Origin: Atriophallophorus winterbourni
Taxonomy: Eukaryota > Platyhelminthes > Trematoda > Plagiorchiida > Microphallidae
NCBI GenBank assembly: GCA_013407085.1
Contig: JACCGJ010013769.1
Coordinates: 1-64,000, forward strand
Length of the DNA: 64,000 bases
Reading direction: 5' to 3'
Shown here in pieces: positions 38,093-49,882 of this stretch (the first letter of the stretch is position 1; every line of letters starts with the position of its first letter). The translations under genes were made by a program, and so were the position numbers. Under the pieces are notes generated by a model. That model was not told the DNA's origin. It ran no database searches and worked only from the letters and a program-made list of their open reading frames with translations.

Positions 38093-38138
38093 GTCTCCAC
38101 CTGATGATGGCAAACAGCCAGAAACCGGTCCTTGAGAG
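38093..38138 (+). ncRNA. Hammerhead-like motif with intact core, downstream unit
   Basis: CTCCAC, then CTGATGA (38101-38107), stem II TGGC/GCCA with AAACA loop, GAAA (38121-38124), ACCGGT, cleavage C at 38130. All invariant core bases are present. Stem I 5' strand CTTGAGAG pairs only in part with CTCCAC, and the first stem II pair is U-A instead of the usual G-C. In a tandem transcript, cleavage at both units would release a 239-nt RNA. Confidence 0.7.
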
Positions 38139-38390
38139 TGTGTGCTGAGGATGTGAGCACAACAACACGTTTATCCGTTCACTACGTTGCGACCATTACA
38201 AAAACGGTTTTCATTTACCCGGAGAGCTCTTGTGCAGCGCAGCCGATACCCATGACGTGATTCTGTAGCACAAACAAACAAGATCTTTATCTTTCCGGGA
38301 GTATAGTATTGAATTAAGAAATAGCGTTCCACTACTTTGTCGAACATCCATCCAACTTCAATATGAGTATCAAACCGCTAATTTTCCGGA

Positions 38391-38936
38391 TTGAATTTAT
38401 TTTCCTATGGTATCATTCCGCACCGGGGACTCTTCATTCCAAGATTTGTTCATAATAAGTTCCGGGATAAACTTGCAAGTTTGAAAAAAATATTTATTAT
38501 CCAATTTATAGACTTACCTCAAGTTCTGCAGATAATTCTTACTTGTGTGTTAAACGTTCCATTGTCATGTACGATCCTTCTTGAAAAAGTCACACGTTCC
38601 AATTGTTACATTTCCAGCAGATCATTTCCAAAAAATCTGTTCGCACCAGTAAACACTTCGGATGAATTCTCACTACAAACGTCACAAGTTGTTCCCGGTT
38701 CTGACGGTGTGAACGGTTTGACAGCGTCGTGCGCTACAATCCCTGTAGCTTGTCACGCTTACCATGGTTTTATCGTAATTTTTCTCGGAAAATTCTGGAG
38801 TCCCACGCGTCCGACGGGTAATAGCACGCGCGGCTATGACAAACCTGGTACTCGGGGTGTCTCCTCGATGTGGACAGTGATGGCAAACATTTCATGCCGT
38901 CCCACGTTCGCATCGGAATACCTTAATACAAAATAA
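38391..38936 (+). CDS. 181-codon open reading frame, unknown
   Basis: Longest open frame between 29 and 47 kb. It starts MNLFSYGIIPHRGLF and its second half is unusually GC-rich for the region (SPTRPTGNSTRGYDKPGTRG). No domain recognised and no flanking exons. The cluster of hammerhead repeats ends about 200 bp upstream, so it may be part of an unrecognised mobile element. It could also be chance. Confidence 0.2.
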   Translation: MNLFSYGIIPHRGLFIPRFVHNKFRDKLASLKKIFIIQFIDLPQVLQIILTCVLNVPLSCTILLEKVTRSNCYISSRSFPKNLFAPVNTSDEFSLQTSQVVPGSDGVNGLTASCATIPVACHAYHGFIVIFLGKFWSPTRPTGNSTRGYDKPGTRGVSSMWTVMANISCRPTFASEYLNTK

Positions 38937-41549
38937 GTTTACTGCATTTTACCCGGTTTCTCTTAGTTTCGGATAAATAAGGATGGCGAACTCAAAGCTT
39001 AATTATAGAGTTGAAGAAGCAACTGTATTTTGTCATTCCAATGTAGATTTATTGACAGGTTATGCCGTGCTCGCGTCATCTTGAGTATCACAGACGCCTC
39101 AGTAAAACTACAGTTTGGAGTCATGGGCAATCGTACTGATTATGGTCTTCGTAAAAACGCTCTTAACTAATTTGAGATTTTTTAAATTAAAATAGCAATA
39201 GAAATCTAGTTGAAATTGTAGGGCAGTAAACTTATATAACTCATGAATTCATTCGCATTGTGTTTCACTACGATACATGCAAGCCTAAAGTCGAACCAAA
39301 CTCCAAGGTGACAATTCCATCAGCTTGGTTATTAATCACTTAAAAATCTTTACAAGGCCTCTCCTGAGAGCTCTGGTTTCCAAGTAAGACGCGGTTTATT
39401 CATGGTGCGCAATCACTTAATGCCCAATACAGCGCTGGCTGTAAACTAAAATGGAATCGATACTCACTTAGGTAGTTCGGCTTCGGCCCTCGGTAAACCT
39501 TCCTCTATACATGTTTTTCTTCCGCGATGCTTGGCCGTTTTACCTACGTTGCACCAAGATTTTTTATACGTTACTCAATATCGCAGCGCTAAGATTATTT
39601 GGTCTCATGCAGACTAATTATTCATTATTCGTGTGATGGAATTACCGTCAACCATTACTCACCTTCGGAAAGTTGGAGATTTTGTATTGTGGAATATGGT
39701 ATTCTTTTTAAAACGCTTCCACGAGTTTCATATATCTCTGTCTTCATCTTTCCCTTATTACTGAGCTATCATTACTCTTATTTGATCGCTTGGGCCACAA
39801 ATTTACCGAAAAGCTAGCATATCCTCTTCAAATCGACTTGATCAAAAAACATACAAGTGCAGAAAAATATTATAAGGAGAAATAAAAACCCTAATAGAAA
39901 ATCCATGAGACCTCAGTTGCTTGCTTCTCAATAAGGAGCGTCAGTATAAGGTTCAATACCAAGTTGATATCGTTTCCACACACGATTGATGATAATCTAA
40001 CAGCGTGAATTTTGTCAGCAAACCTGTATCTCAGTACAATGCTCTATTTTATATTTATATGATGCCGTACTCCAATAGCTGAGCTTGTTAGAATTTGAAT
40101 GAAAGCGGCAACGGGTACAAGGAAATAGATTGACTGATTAGTTGCATCATATCTAAATTAAATGGGCTGTTTTTGCAAGCAATATCAAGCAAATTGAGAC
40201 AATTGCTAGAGATGTGCCCCATCTAATGACGTGAACAGTTTAGAGTGTATGTTGCAGAAGATCTGAGTCGTTTTTGATTATAATTTGATTGCACATACCA
40301 ACGGAACTTATTCGTGTAAAGCATTTCTGTACAAGAGAAGAATATTTCATTGCTGAACATCGCTCATATAATCATCATGATTTTCGAAGTGATGTTTAAG
40401 GTGACATACGAGTTACATATCACGCATCTCAACTATTGACTATGCATTGTTTAATGAACTTCATATTTTCTCCTTCATTTCTTTTTATGCTCTAGCACTG
40501 TTCCCCGACTCCTAGCTAAATTGATTCACAGGTCGTTGGTTTATGAAACCGTCAGTTTTATCACTAAGACCATACACAGCACGTTAATACATAAATGTCA
40601 TCGGATAGTGTTCCAGACTAGCGTGGTCGGAAGTAAACCGTGCTATTGAACATTTATTGTACATCATGTAGTTTTGTACGAAACCCTAATGGATCAGGCA
40701 GTACAAGTTCATCGGAAATTTTTACATTTATTGTCTGACATGCAGCGCCTGTGTATACGGATGTGATTTTACGTGTGTGTGCACGTATAAATGTGGGTCT
40801 TTAAGAGGAACCAAAGGAAGTCCATGATCCGATTAATCACTCGTCACGACGTGCTTCAGTTCCTGACGGTTGACGTGGCCGGCCCGAACGTGACTGATCC
40901 ACATTCACGGATGACCCGGGTTGTCTAGGTTCAGTCTCTCCCGCTAATTTCACGTACGTTCATAAATACATGCCACTGAAAGCGAAAACACTTGTCTTTT
41001 CTAATAATTTTATAAATAGGCTGGACTTGAGTGAAATACGAACGGCTACGTCAGAAATTGCATTCCATGTTATTTGACCTACGATCCTGAAATGTAATCT
41101 ATTGCTATTTTTGTGCGATCCAATAGTTTGTTCAACAATCGTTGTTTAACTTGTCCATTCACATTAAATAGGTATCTATCTCAACTTCCATTGACTACCT
41201 TCACTCTCCTTTTAGGTTTTAAAAACATTGCGAACACCTATCTCAATTTTTACGTCTGCACTTGATCGTTAGACAGAAACTACTCCAGTGGAGCAATGAT
41301 TGAAGTAGTGCACTTTTATTCTTCATTTGTTAAATGTTTTGCCTTCTAATTTCGGGAAATAAATAAGCTAGTGTAAGAATTGGCGAGCTTGCGGGAACTC
41401 TATCGGAATACAGGGGATATTCACACAGCAAATATCGTTAATCTTACTTGGTTGAACTTTTCCCATTTCCAATCAGTAATCCATAATTTTAATGTACGAA
41501 TCTTATTTAACGGTAATTTAAAATTAACATTTGCTTACCCGTATAAGAA
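38937..41549. other. Intergenic, nothing recognised
   Basis: No splice-bounded exon or placed repeat. Only short chance frames. Confidence 0.4.
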
Positions 41550-42200
41550 TTTGTCTTGGACTCACGTTGTCATGCAGTTCAAGCATGGTCGCCATGGCTT
41601 AAAAAAGATGTTGCGACTTTGCAACAAATTTATCTTCGAGCTACCAAACTTTTCACCGGACTCAGCCGGAAACCATACAATGGGCGAATCAAAACGCTAA
41701 ATTTATTTGATTATCCACGTCGTCATCTCCGAGGGGATTTGATTTTGGCTTACAATATTTTGAATACCTAAAATCACCCTCTACAATGCTTATTGAATCT
41801 ACGGAGCTCACATAATACAATAGCTCACACATTTATTCTAACTGTCCCTCACTCAAGACTCAACTGAGGACGACATTTTTTGCCGTGCGAGTTTGTTTTA
41901 CTTGGAACAATCTGCCAAATTATGTTGTAAAATCACCGAATCAGCGAACTTTCAAGAGAAGCCTTGATGCCTTTTTGACCCTAAACCCGTGCATCGAAGA
42001 AAACTATACATCTACATTTGTTATCCCTCTAATCGAAAAAAAATTCTGCCCTTTGGATTTTTAATTGATTTTTGAATTGTTCAGTAAGCAACCTAATCCC
42101 ATTTTGCTTGTTATATTATTCGTTGTTGGCATATTATTCTGTGGTTTTTTGAAAATATATATGCTTTTTAGACCATCAAAAATGAATTGATTTGAATTGA
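41550..42200 (+). mobile_element. CR1/Jockey-like LINE 3' end
   Basis: WSPWLKKDVATLQQIYLRAT, KLFTGLSRKPYNGRIKTLN and RRHLRGDLILAYNIL (41.58-41.77 kb), then VRVCFTWNNLPNYVVKSPNQ and RTFKRSLDAFL (41.89-41.98 kb) and a stop near 42.06 kb. This copy shows the C-terminal end of the family best. It stops near a GAATTGATTTGAATTGAA tail at 42.19 kb. 5'-truncated and frameshifted. Confidence 0.75.
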
Positions 42201-43279
42201 ACACATTTCTATGCACAAAATAGAGTCACAGAATCGATTTGTGACTATTGTTTAAAAATAAACTGGAGAACATTTCACAGGATCATATTTTTTTACCAAA
42301 AAAGAGCATTTTATCTTAAGCATCGAGAATTTCTTCAAATCTTTGTTATTCCAAGACACTGTCTACGCCACAAGGGCAATCAACAAGATAAATGGGATGT
42401 AACTATAAGCGGTCAGTTTAGTCTAAAATTGGATGACACGCGTTTCGCGTTCGGGATGAATAAAAATGATGGATAATACTTTTTATTCTGAATTTTTCAT
42501 GAGCCTACATGATCTTTATTGTATGTTGAAAATGATGCGATTTAACACATTCACAACACCAACACCTACGATTCAATGGTTTCTGGTTCGTGCCTATTCA
42601 GGAGGAACAACATTTCGGTGTTAAACTTTCGAATAATTCCCGATAAAATGTTCCAATATTCTTCTTGTTCATTACATCAATTAAATTGAGCTACTACTGA
42701 TGTTGGAAACATTTAGGCTCAATTTCTGCATAGTTACGTTCGAAGTTTCCAAGGCCACATTTATATACACGTGTAAACAGTCACGAATGTATGATCCGAA
42801 AAATATCTGTTCAGTATCCAGAGTTTATAGATTGGTGCACTGGGCCAAGTTATCCTCAAACGCTTCAGTGCATTCACACGCACGAGATTCGGCAACTATC
42901 CGATCGAAGTGCAAAATGGCAAGTGCACCTTGTTGATATGGGTTTGGATCTTGGCGAATAACTCTGAGCATGTTATCATGATGAGCTGGAGGCGAAAAAC
43001 ATCGAAGCGCAGCGCACGGAACCTAACCACACTGCTCTTATCTCACGAGGTTCAAACTGCATTAAACAGTGGCTTTGTGTTTGTGATGAGAACGTGTCCG
43101 GATAGGCTGGTATTGGAAACAATAGCAAGTGTTGAATAAGTATCAATGATATACACAAGTAGCGCTTGTATCAATGATGTATTTTTTTAAATGAATAATA
43201 AACTCGCAAAAAAGCATTTTCGGTTCTTCCGAAATTCGGACAAGCAAAACAGCGGCTTCAGATTGGGTTTTTTAATATC
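42201..43279. other. Intergenic, nothing firmly recognised
   Basis: Short overlapping frames at 42.7-43.1 kb with no recognisable similarity. Confidence 0.35.
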
Positions 43280-43552
43280 GTGAGTGATGATTACGAGATA
43301 AGTGCATTCAACAAGTTAAATGTGCTGTATTTACTGACCTTAATCAAAAGAGGAATGCAAAGCTCAACAGTAAACATACGCGCAAAAAGCATAAAACGAG
43401 CCGATAGATTCCATCGACTATTTAGAGAATATAATCTCTCGATAGCTAACAAATATCACAATATAGCAACAAAACAGACCGAAATTGTGGTGATGGAGTA
43501 CGAAACGAAATACCCAAAACATTTCAATTTTAAAATACTTAATGAAAAATAA
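43280..43552 (+). CDS. Small lysine-rich open reading frame, unknown
   Basis: 90 codons starting MSDDYEISAFNKLN, with RADRFHRLFREYNLS and a basic C-terminus (FNFKILNEK). AATAAA overlaps the region just after the stop codon. No family recognised; it might be a terminal exon, a degraded element or chance. Confidence 0.22.
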   Translation: MSDDYEISAFNKLNVLYLLTLIKRGMQSSTVNIRAKSIKRADRFHRLFREYNLSIANKYHNIATKQTEIVVMEYETKYPKHFNFKILNEK

Positions 43553-45499
43553 AGGCAGCTAAACTAAGCTCGCGTCTTGTAATGGCAACAGAAATGTTCT
43601 TCCATCACCTACGAACTACAGCGGTCTTTTATCATTTACTTCTACGGCTTTCAAGCGGGATGAACTTCATTCTAACTAGTGGAACATGTTTTAATCATGA
43701 GGTCGTCCACATTAAAGTATGCATGTTAGGAATTTCAAATTAATTAAAATTTTCACTAGATTCCTGGGAGCTCAAAGATCCATTCGTATGTAAAAAAATT
43801 TGCTTTCGCTCAATTGATTCTGTTTGGATAGATCTATACACACACACCAGATATTGAATATCAAGATCAGTTACTTTGCGACGAACTCCGTTTTAAATGC
43901 ACGTCGTTTTACATCCGGAGGTTCAATCGACACAATACGGTTGATAAAATGCCGTTGCTGACAATGAATGTAATTAACAATGATTCGCTATGTCGAAACA
44001 AACTATTTTTCGTTTCATGCAGATCTCGTTCAACTGAAGTCAGACTGGAAGATCCAAACGCACCACCGCGATAATTGCTCACCTGCAACGAACGGTGACA
44101 CGCAGATGAACCGCGATCCCATTAAAATATAGAGGAGCAGTTAAATTTTCTTCAAATTAATCCCACCTGCCGAACCACGGTTGGTTTTATGACGCAACAA
44201 CCATCCGTGCACTATATGACCACCTGGACTCGCGTGAACCGACTGGCAACTGGTTCGTGGCGCTCGTTGCCACGGCATCCTTCGCCCGATCACGTTGGCT
44301 TTAATTGAAAGCTGTCAGCCGAGTGGCCAACATTGCAGGGTGGACCAGGGTAACCATGGTTGATTGACGGCACGAGTTTTCGTAGCCTTGAAACGGTTGT
44401 CATCGTGGTTTGTGTGAATTCACGACAATTATGGTGAGGCGGGAATGAACGACGCTGACAGAAGTGCTGTTAAGGATTATAGGATTCTTTCTATCTCATC
44501 TTTGGATTATTGATGAAAATGAGGCTCTACTTTTGAGCGCTTGCAGTGGCAGATCAATCTTATTATTATTTCCACTGCGCATTCGTTAGTTCAAGTTTTC
44601 GAAACCACTTACGGTGCCAGTGGAAACCGTGTTAGCTTGAAACGTATAACAATGAAACACAACTTATTTGTGTTCGAACCGAACAATCCATGTCATCAAA
44701 ACTATGTCATGGTTGGCTAACACCAGAGAGTCCTGGATGCTTCCTCGTGAATCCATAATAGCAAACTGGTTACACGCGTGCTTTTCAAGCTGGTGAACCA
44801 TGGTGATATCACACCGCAGCAGCACATTAGGAAAAAATTTTCCTTGACTCTAATTTCTACCGTACCTGGGTTTAACATCAATGCCAACTGCAATCAGTAG
44901 CCAAGCAGCATATAAAATAAGGGAAACTCTCACTCCGCCATGCCGTGTTAATGAAACCAGAGATAGGTAACTTTTCTTTTGTCTCTCGTAACTGAAAAAA
45001 TCAAGTTTAAATCAACTGAAACCAATTTGCACTCATAAACTCATGAGACTATCTTACAAAATAATTAAAAGGATGTCAATGAGACTTATTGTTCCCGCTA
45101 TTTTCGACTTGATGTACATGTCGCGGATGTACCGACAAGTGTTCGAATATGAGCGGCACTGTTTCTTGATTTCAACCACCAATTCCACTTTAGGTCACCA
45201 GATGGTAATGGCTATTGATTTTCTTGATTGATTTTCTATTTTTGTACGTCTGGCTACATGGATGGATTATTCGGAGCCATTGAGTCCCAAATCATTCCTC
45301 CCTATGTGCATCCATGGTTGCAGATTGTCATTCATTCACGTTCGTACCTTCGAACGCCGGAGAAAGCGAGCAGTCGTAGGACATCTAATCCTCGTTCACA
45401 CCAGATAACCTGATATTTACTTGATCTTATCAATGTCATCGATAATTACAGTCGGATTTCCCGTTGAGCACGTTTCGCTAGCACTGTGATTGTCTTACA
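43553..45499. other. Intergenic, nothing recognised
   Basis: Includes a less AT-rich block at about 43.9-44.5 kb that might be regulatory. No exon identified. Confidence 0.35.
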
Positions 45500-45830
45500 T
45501 ATTAGGTGTATAAACTGTCTTGTTTTCGCGGTTTTATGGAAGCAGAGTTTAAATTTGGTACGCTATATTTCGTACTAACAGCAAAATTAGGAAATCGATC
45601 AGTAAAGCTGGCGACTAATACACTTCGATGTACCAATGAATGAAAATCTTGAATGATTCTAATTCTTGTAACTTGGGCTAAACGACTGATCCACTCAAAA
45701 TGCATTTGTAGCGTTTCTACAGTTTTCATAATAATGACGAGATCATTCGAGTAAGTAATAAAAGTAACACCTCTTGGTAGTCCGCTAGAATTGCCTCCAT
45801 GAGACAACCGAAAGATCGTTGCGCCGAATA
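45500..45830 (-). mobile_element. Reverse transcriptase fragment of a non-LTR element
   Basis: On the minus strand, GLPRGVTFITYSNDLVIIMK fits RT domain 5 with the catalytic YADD/YSDD box mutated to YSND, followed by a palm-region helix (TVETLQMHFEWISRL). It appears to be a third LINE family, more decayed than the others. Confidence 0.6.
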
Positions 45831-46639
45831 GGCGATAAAAGGACAGCCTAACCGGACCCAGGTATTCGAATTAAATACATAGAATCCTTTATTGTAGGCA
45901 AGGACACGGACCCTGTTAGAATTGTAATCAGGCTTTGATCAGACTAACCAGCTTTCAAGGGACCGCATTCAGCAACATGTTGTCTAATAAACATTAAAGG
46001 TCAATTTAATCGCTGACAACACGAAAACGCGGTTTGGTTTGGAGTAGAAACTGAAACGCTACTCCAAGTTGAACAATAGATTTACGTGTCACATCTTGGA
46101 CAAAATAAAATCCGGTTGATTCTTGTACGAATATGGCTGGTAGCGGAAAACCGATTCATCAGCAACATCGCAAACAGCTTAGCATTGGTATTTATGAAAC
46201 TTATTTTGCTGTAGTCAGAACACACTGATCTATCGCGGCGTTTAGCGTGTGGCAGGATAATATACCGACTCTAGTGTAACCGGAAACCTTAACTATCCCG
46301 GGTAAAATGAAACAATTGGTGCATTGATAATATTACTTCGATTAGCAATACTCTATTCGTCGTAAAATACCAAAAATTTGTTTTCCTATTTGAGATTAAG
46401 ATGCACTGTGTAGCCACCGGTCAAATTATTGCCTAATGCGAGGTTGAGTGAGCGATTGATGTGTTTATCTGACCTAGCTATCTTACTATCGAGATCAAAC
46501 CTTAGCATCCTTGAGGAGTCTCTAAGGTTAGAGATAAAGCTACATCATCGAGATGCCGTGTGAATCCGCCGAAACAACCCTCCGAGGTTCTCTAAATTTG
46601 CTACAGATTCCACCGAATACAACCTACCATTTTTACGAA

Positions 46640-46935
46640 CGGTGTGTGTAGCCACAGTCAAAAGACGACGGTGGAGATGGTTCGGTCCTGTATGCAAAAT
46701 GGATTCCAGTTCGCATACGAAGGTAGCCATTCATTGGCTTCCGCAAGGTAAACGAAAAAGGGGACGGCCCAAGGAAACTTGGAGCAGAACGTTGGAACGC
46801 GAACTACATGCACAAGGATTTACTGTGCAGACGGCAACGGAAGCAGCGGCAGACCGGAACCACTGGCGTGGGGTTGACTTCACCTTATATGCCAACCGGC
46901 ACGGAGAGGACTGAGTGAGTGAGTGAATGAGTTTG
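46640..46935 (+). mobile_element. RTE-like LINE C-terminus with TGAG-repeat 3' end
   Basis: VKRRRWRWFGPVCKMDSSSH, then PQGKRKRGRPKETWSRTLER and AAADRNHWRGVDFTLYANRH. This is the conserved C-terminal domain after the RT of RTE-type and related elements. The frame ends at 46914 and is followed by a TGAGTGAGTGAATGAG tail; short tandem 3' tails are typical of RTE elements. It differs from the family at 24.3 kb. It ends about 810 bp beyond the 3' end of Hes gene 1. Confidence 0.8.
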
Positions 46936-47743
46936 TGTAGCCTATCACGTGAAAAGGTGGTATTTAAAAGCACAGAGTCTAAAGGTTGTATTGTCGCAGT
47001 GTGAGTAGTTAGCATCGGTTTAAGCCACTGTTTATCAACTTCTCCGTATAAAATAATTTAATATTCACCTTGATTTCTATTCTGAGTTGCTGCTCATATT
47101 GTTCCTGCCAACTGAGTATGGAACACATGAAGATTATGGATATCTGGGAAAACGAAACAGCTTTTCCCGTTTCTAATATACGCCTTTACTAGTAGCACAA
47201 ATGTGCATTATAGTTGTATGATGAAATAGCAGCGCTACCTTTTCATCCGCCGTATAAACATCAAACGATGTAAATTCAAAGGTCAGGACTTACAGGTGGC
47301 AACACAGCAGAAAGATTCGAATGATGCTTATCGCCCAGTTGCTTCACTGATGATGTCATCTAGTTTGATGAGAAAACGTCCACAATCAACCATACTATCT
47401 GGGAGAACATCTTTGACCTACAAGGTTATAAATCGTCAATTTTACGCAATCGATCTGATCATTAAAATAGGCTAAACATTTTCGGTAAACAAACACCATT
47501 TTGACCCGATCTTCATCCTGGAAGAACTAACATGTTGGACAGTAAGCGCCGAGCGGTCGGTCCCAAAATGTATTATGCATCCCAGAATCTTCCGAAGTCA
47601 ACCCATGCCTCAGTTCTCTGCCAAATAAATTATTGTCAAAAAACGAACCCATTAAATGGTAGAATCAAATTTATATTGCACGTGTTTTTTTATAGAAAAT
47701 ATCTCTTGTGTTTAATTTATGTACAAATAAATCAGTTTTGTCA

Positions 47744-49798
47744 TCATAAATAAGGTCTCCATAGACTCGAGGCGTGGCGGTTGTCTATGTTAACCACTGA
47801 GAAGGCTGAACATCGAGCGTTGGTGGACACCGTTGAGTTACTCCGTTCGTTCGAAACTGGTGGACGATTTTCTCGATTGAACGACATTGTACCAAGCGGA
47901 ACACGTTTCCGATAAGCGTGTACTTCAGGCGGTCCCATGATATCCGAGTGTGACTGTTCATTGCTTGAGATCGGCTTTGTTATTGGGTTGCATTTCATAG
48001 AAGCGTGATAACTGTCGAGCACAGGGATCGATGTACCGTCAGATTTCCATGTAAAATCTGCTTGGTTTCGTTGAGCGTAGCACTTGACCGGATTTTCCAC
48101 GTTCACGTCATCGAGGCGTATTCGACAGCCGTTTGAATCAGTTTCAGCGGAAATTGATTCAGCATTTTGGGGTGTACTTGTGCTGCAGCTGCTGCTATCG
48201 GATAGTTGTGACTTGATTCGATAAAGTCGCCTCTGAACATCTGCCAACAAAACGATAGCAGTAATAATAAACGGCGTTTAAATCGGTCGATTTCAAACTA
48301 AACTAAACAAACTGAATCACTCCAACTTACCGGGATCTTCTCGCGCAAGTTTCGCAATGCCTTCGAATAATTTGTGGCACAAGTTCAAAATATCCGCCTT
48401 TTCCACTTTCTGATTGGCATGAGGCTGAAATGGAGATTGAGAACGGGTCAACTATGGTCGACTTGGCCGTTTGCCAAACATAAACGCAATTCAACAAAGT
48501 CCCGCGCGTTCCCACAACGTTCGCCAACACCGCACGAACCCGGTGTGACACGACCTAGTAACCAAAACACGTGTGTGGGTCTCTGTGTGTGTAGCCACAG
48601 GACATGGCGACACGAGCGCGCACTCGCGTGGTAGGCGCTCCGATCTCACAATGCGGGAAACCGAATTGCCGAACAAGGTTATAAAAACAACTCACATCCA
48701 TCGACTCAAATCAAACAAAAACTCAGCAGACGTTGATAAACAGCCGGTGGGCTCGTGAAATTTTCGAATGTTTGTTGTCAGGTGGGCGGGGCTTAGGTTG
48801 CAAGGTGTACGCGCATCGGTGGGGTGTAACGAATTATCATCTGATCGCGCCACCATGTTGCCACCAGGTAACCGGGTGAAATATACTTTTATTACTTCAT
48901 CGATTATATATTGGGGTTAACAAATGAATCATCAACACTTACATCAAGGCCAACTAGATCCATGGCAAGATTGTGAAGGGCGTTCATTTTATCCGAAATA
49001 CAAGCACGTCTCCGTCGTTCCATGTTTTGTTTCTTGAGCTAATAACAAAAGAGTGAAATGACAGTTTAGTTTTACCACATTTTATATAGTATAAAAATCG
49101 CAGCTTTATTGATTTCTTATCCAAATGTACTGGTAAATCAGCATTTACATTGTGAACGTTGAACTGGATGCAACTTATAGCCTCCTCAAAATTCATTTTT
49201 TAAACAAAATTGATCGTGTAAGGCAGTAATGATTACTGCTGTATTTCAAGATATCCGTTGTCAAAACTTTCATTGTTGGTCGTGTTTCCTGAAGTCCAAC
49301 AGGCGCGAGCAACAATAAAAAAATGTTGGCGTCTCAACTCTTAAGCCCACATTTCATCAATGCGCGATAAATTTATCCAAAAATGGCGGAAATTCTAAAC
49401 GTTGTCCAACACACGAGGCTCGGGTGCACGTGACTAAGTATTTAACGAACCTTAACAAAATAATTGACAGAAAAGAAAGTGAAACACATTTTTGGTTGGC
49501 CTAGCTCAAGTTAAAACGAAACTTTACGGCATCAAGATATTCGATGGTTTAAACAAATAACCTTGTGAGCGAGTTGATATACATGGAGCAATCATTAATT
49601 AGAAATGTTAAAGTTTTCAGGAAGAAATTGCATGAATCAACTTACTCGGCGTGTTTGCTCACGTTGTTCGGGAGGTATGGACGATCGTCTACCGCGCCTC
49701 CGTCTGTTGTCTGTTGATATTGTTGACTGTGGTACGCAATCGGTAACATTTATTTGATCGATAAAATAGGCACTTGTATAAGGAATCTGAATGTTCAT
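47744..49798 (-). CDS. Hes-type bHLH transcriptional repressor 1, four exons
   Basis: Exons, 5' to 3' on the minus strand: 49646-49798, 48943-49038, 48331-48424, 47744-48240, giving 279 residues starting MNIQIPYTSAYF. Exons 1-3 encode the bHLH domain: QTRR, then LKKQNMERRRRACISDKMNA (basic region and helix 1), and QKVEKADILNLCHKLFEGIA (helix 2). The KxxMERRRR and VEKADIL signatures place it in the Hes/Hey/E(spl) group, which binds DNA as dimers and represses, often downstream of Notch. The basic-region proline typical of Hes is Gln here. No clear Orange domain. The C-terminus is SLWRPYL, a variant of the Groucho-recruiting WRPW. A GTG further upstream is in frame, but the ATG at 49798 follows a plausible promoter. 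Its paralogue starts about 7.3 kb upstream on the same strand. Confidence 0.9.
48568..48630. promoter_or_regulatory. Cluster of Hes-type binding sites in Hes1 intron 2
   Basis: CACGTG (48568-48573), CACGAG (48611-48616) and CGCGTG (48625-48630, CACGCG on the other strand) lie within 63 bp of an unusually GC-rich intron that also has GGGCGGGGC at 48784-48792. CACGTG, CACGAG and CACGCG are E-box, N-box and class C sites preferred by Hes proteins. Candidate autoregulatory element. Confidence 0.35.
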
Positions 49799-49828
49799 CT
49801 TTACGATATGGCCAGCAGCTGTTTGCAG

Positions 49829-49882
49829 CACGTGAGGAGTCAGTAAATTAGCTCGTGTCCAAATGAAACCGATTTAAATAAC
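49829..49882 (-). promoter_or_regulatory. Candidate promoter of Hes gene 1
   Basis: Upstream of the ATG at 49798: CACGTG (49829-49834), the N-box CACGAG on the minus strand (49852-49857), and a TTTAAATAA-like TATA element (about 49873-49881), some 75-85 nt from the start codon. The Hes-type sites fit negative feedback. Confidence 0.4.

Larger units (their letters stand above)
37530..38175. repeat. Cluster of three hammerhead-bearing repeat units
   Basis: One unit on the minus strand (motif 37635-37678) is followed by two + strand units in direct tandem. Their cores start at 37862 and 38101, a period of 239 nt. Shared blocks between the units: TTTGTTTACCA, CCACTTTT, the hammerhead core, GGGGATGTGAGCAC, TTTGAACATCGTGGTTC and GCATTCAAGTAT. 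Single blocks of the same repeat occur at 5.7, 12.9, 32.4, 50.8, 58.8, 59.3 and 63.3 kb. Confidence 0.8.
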
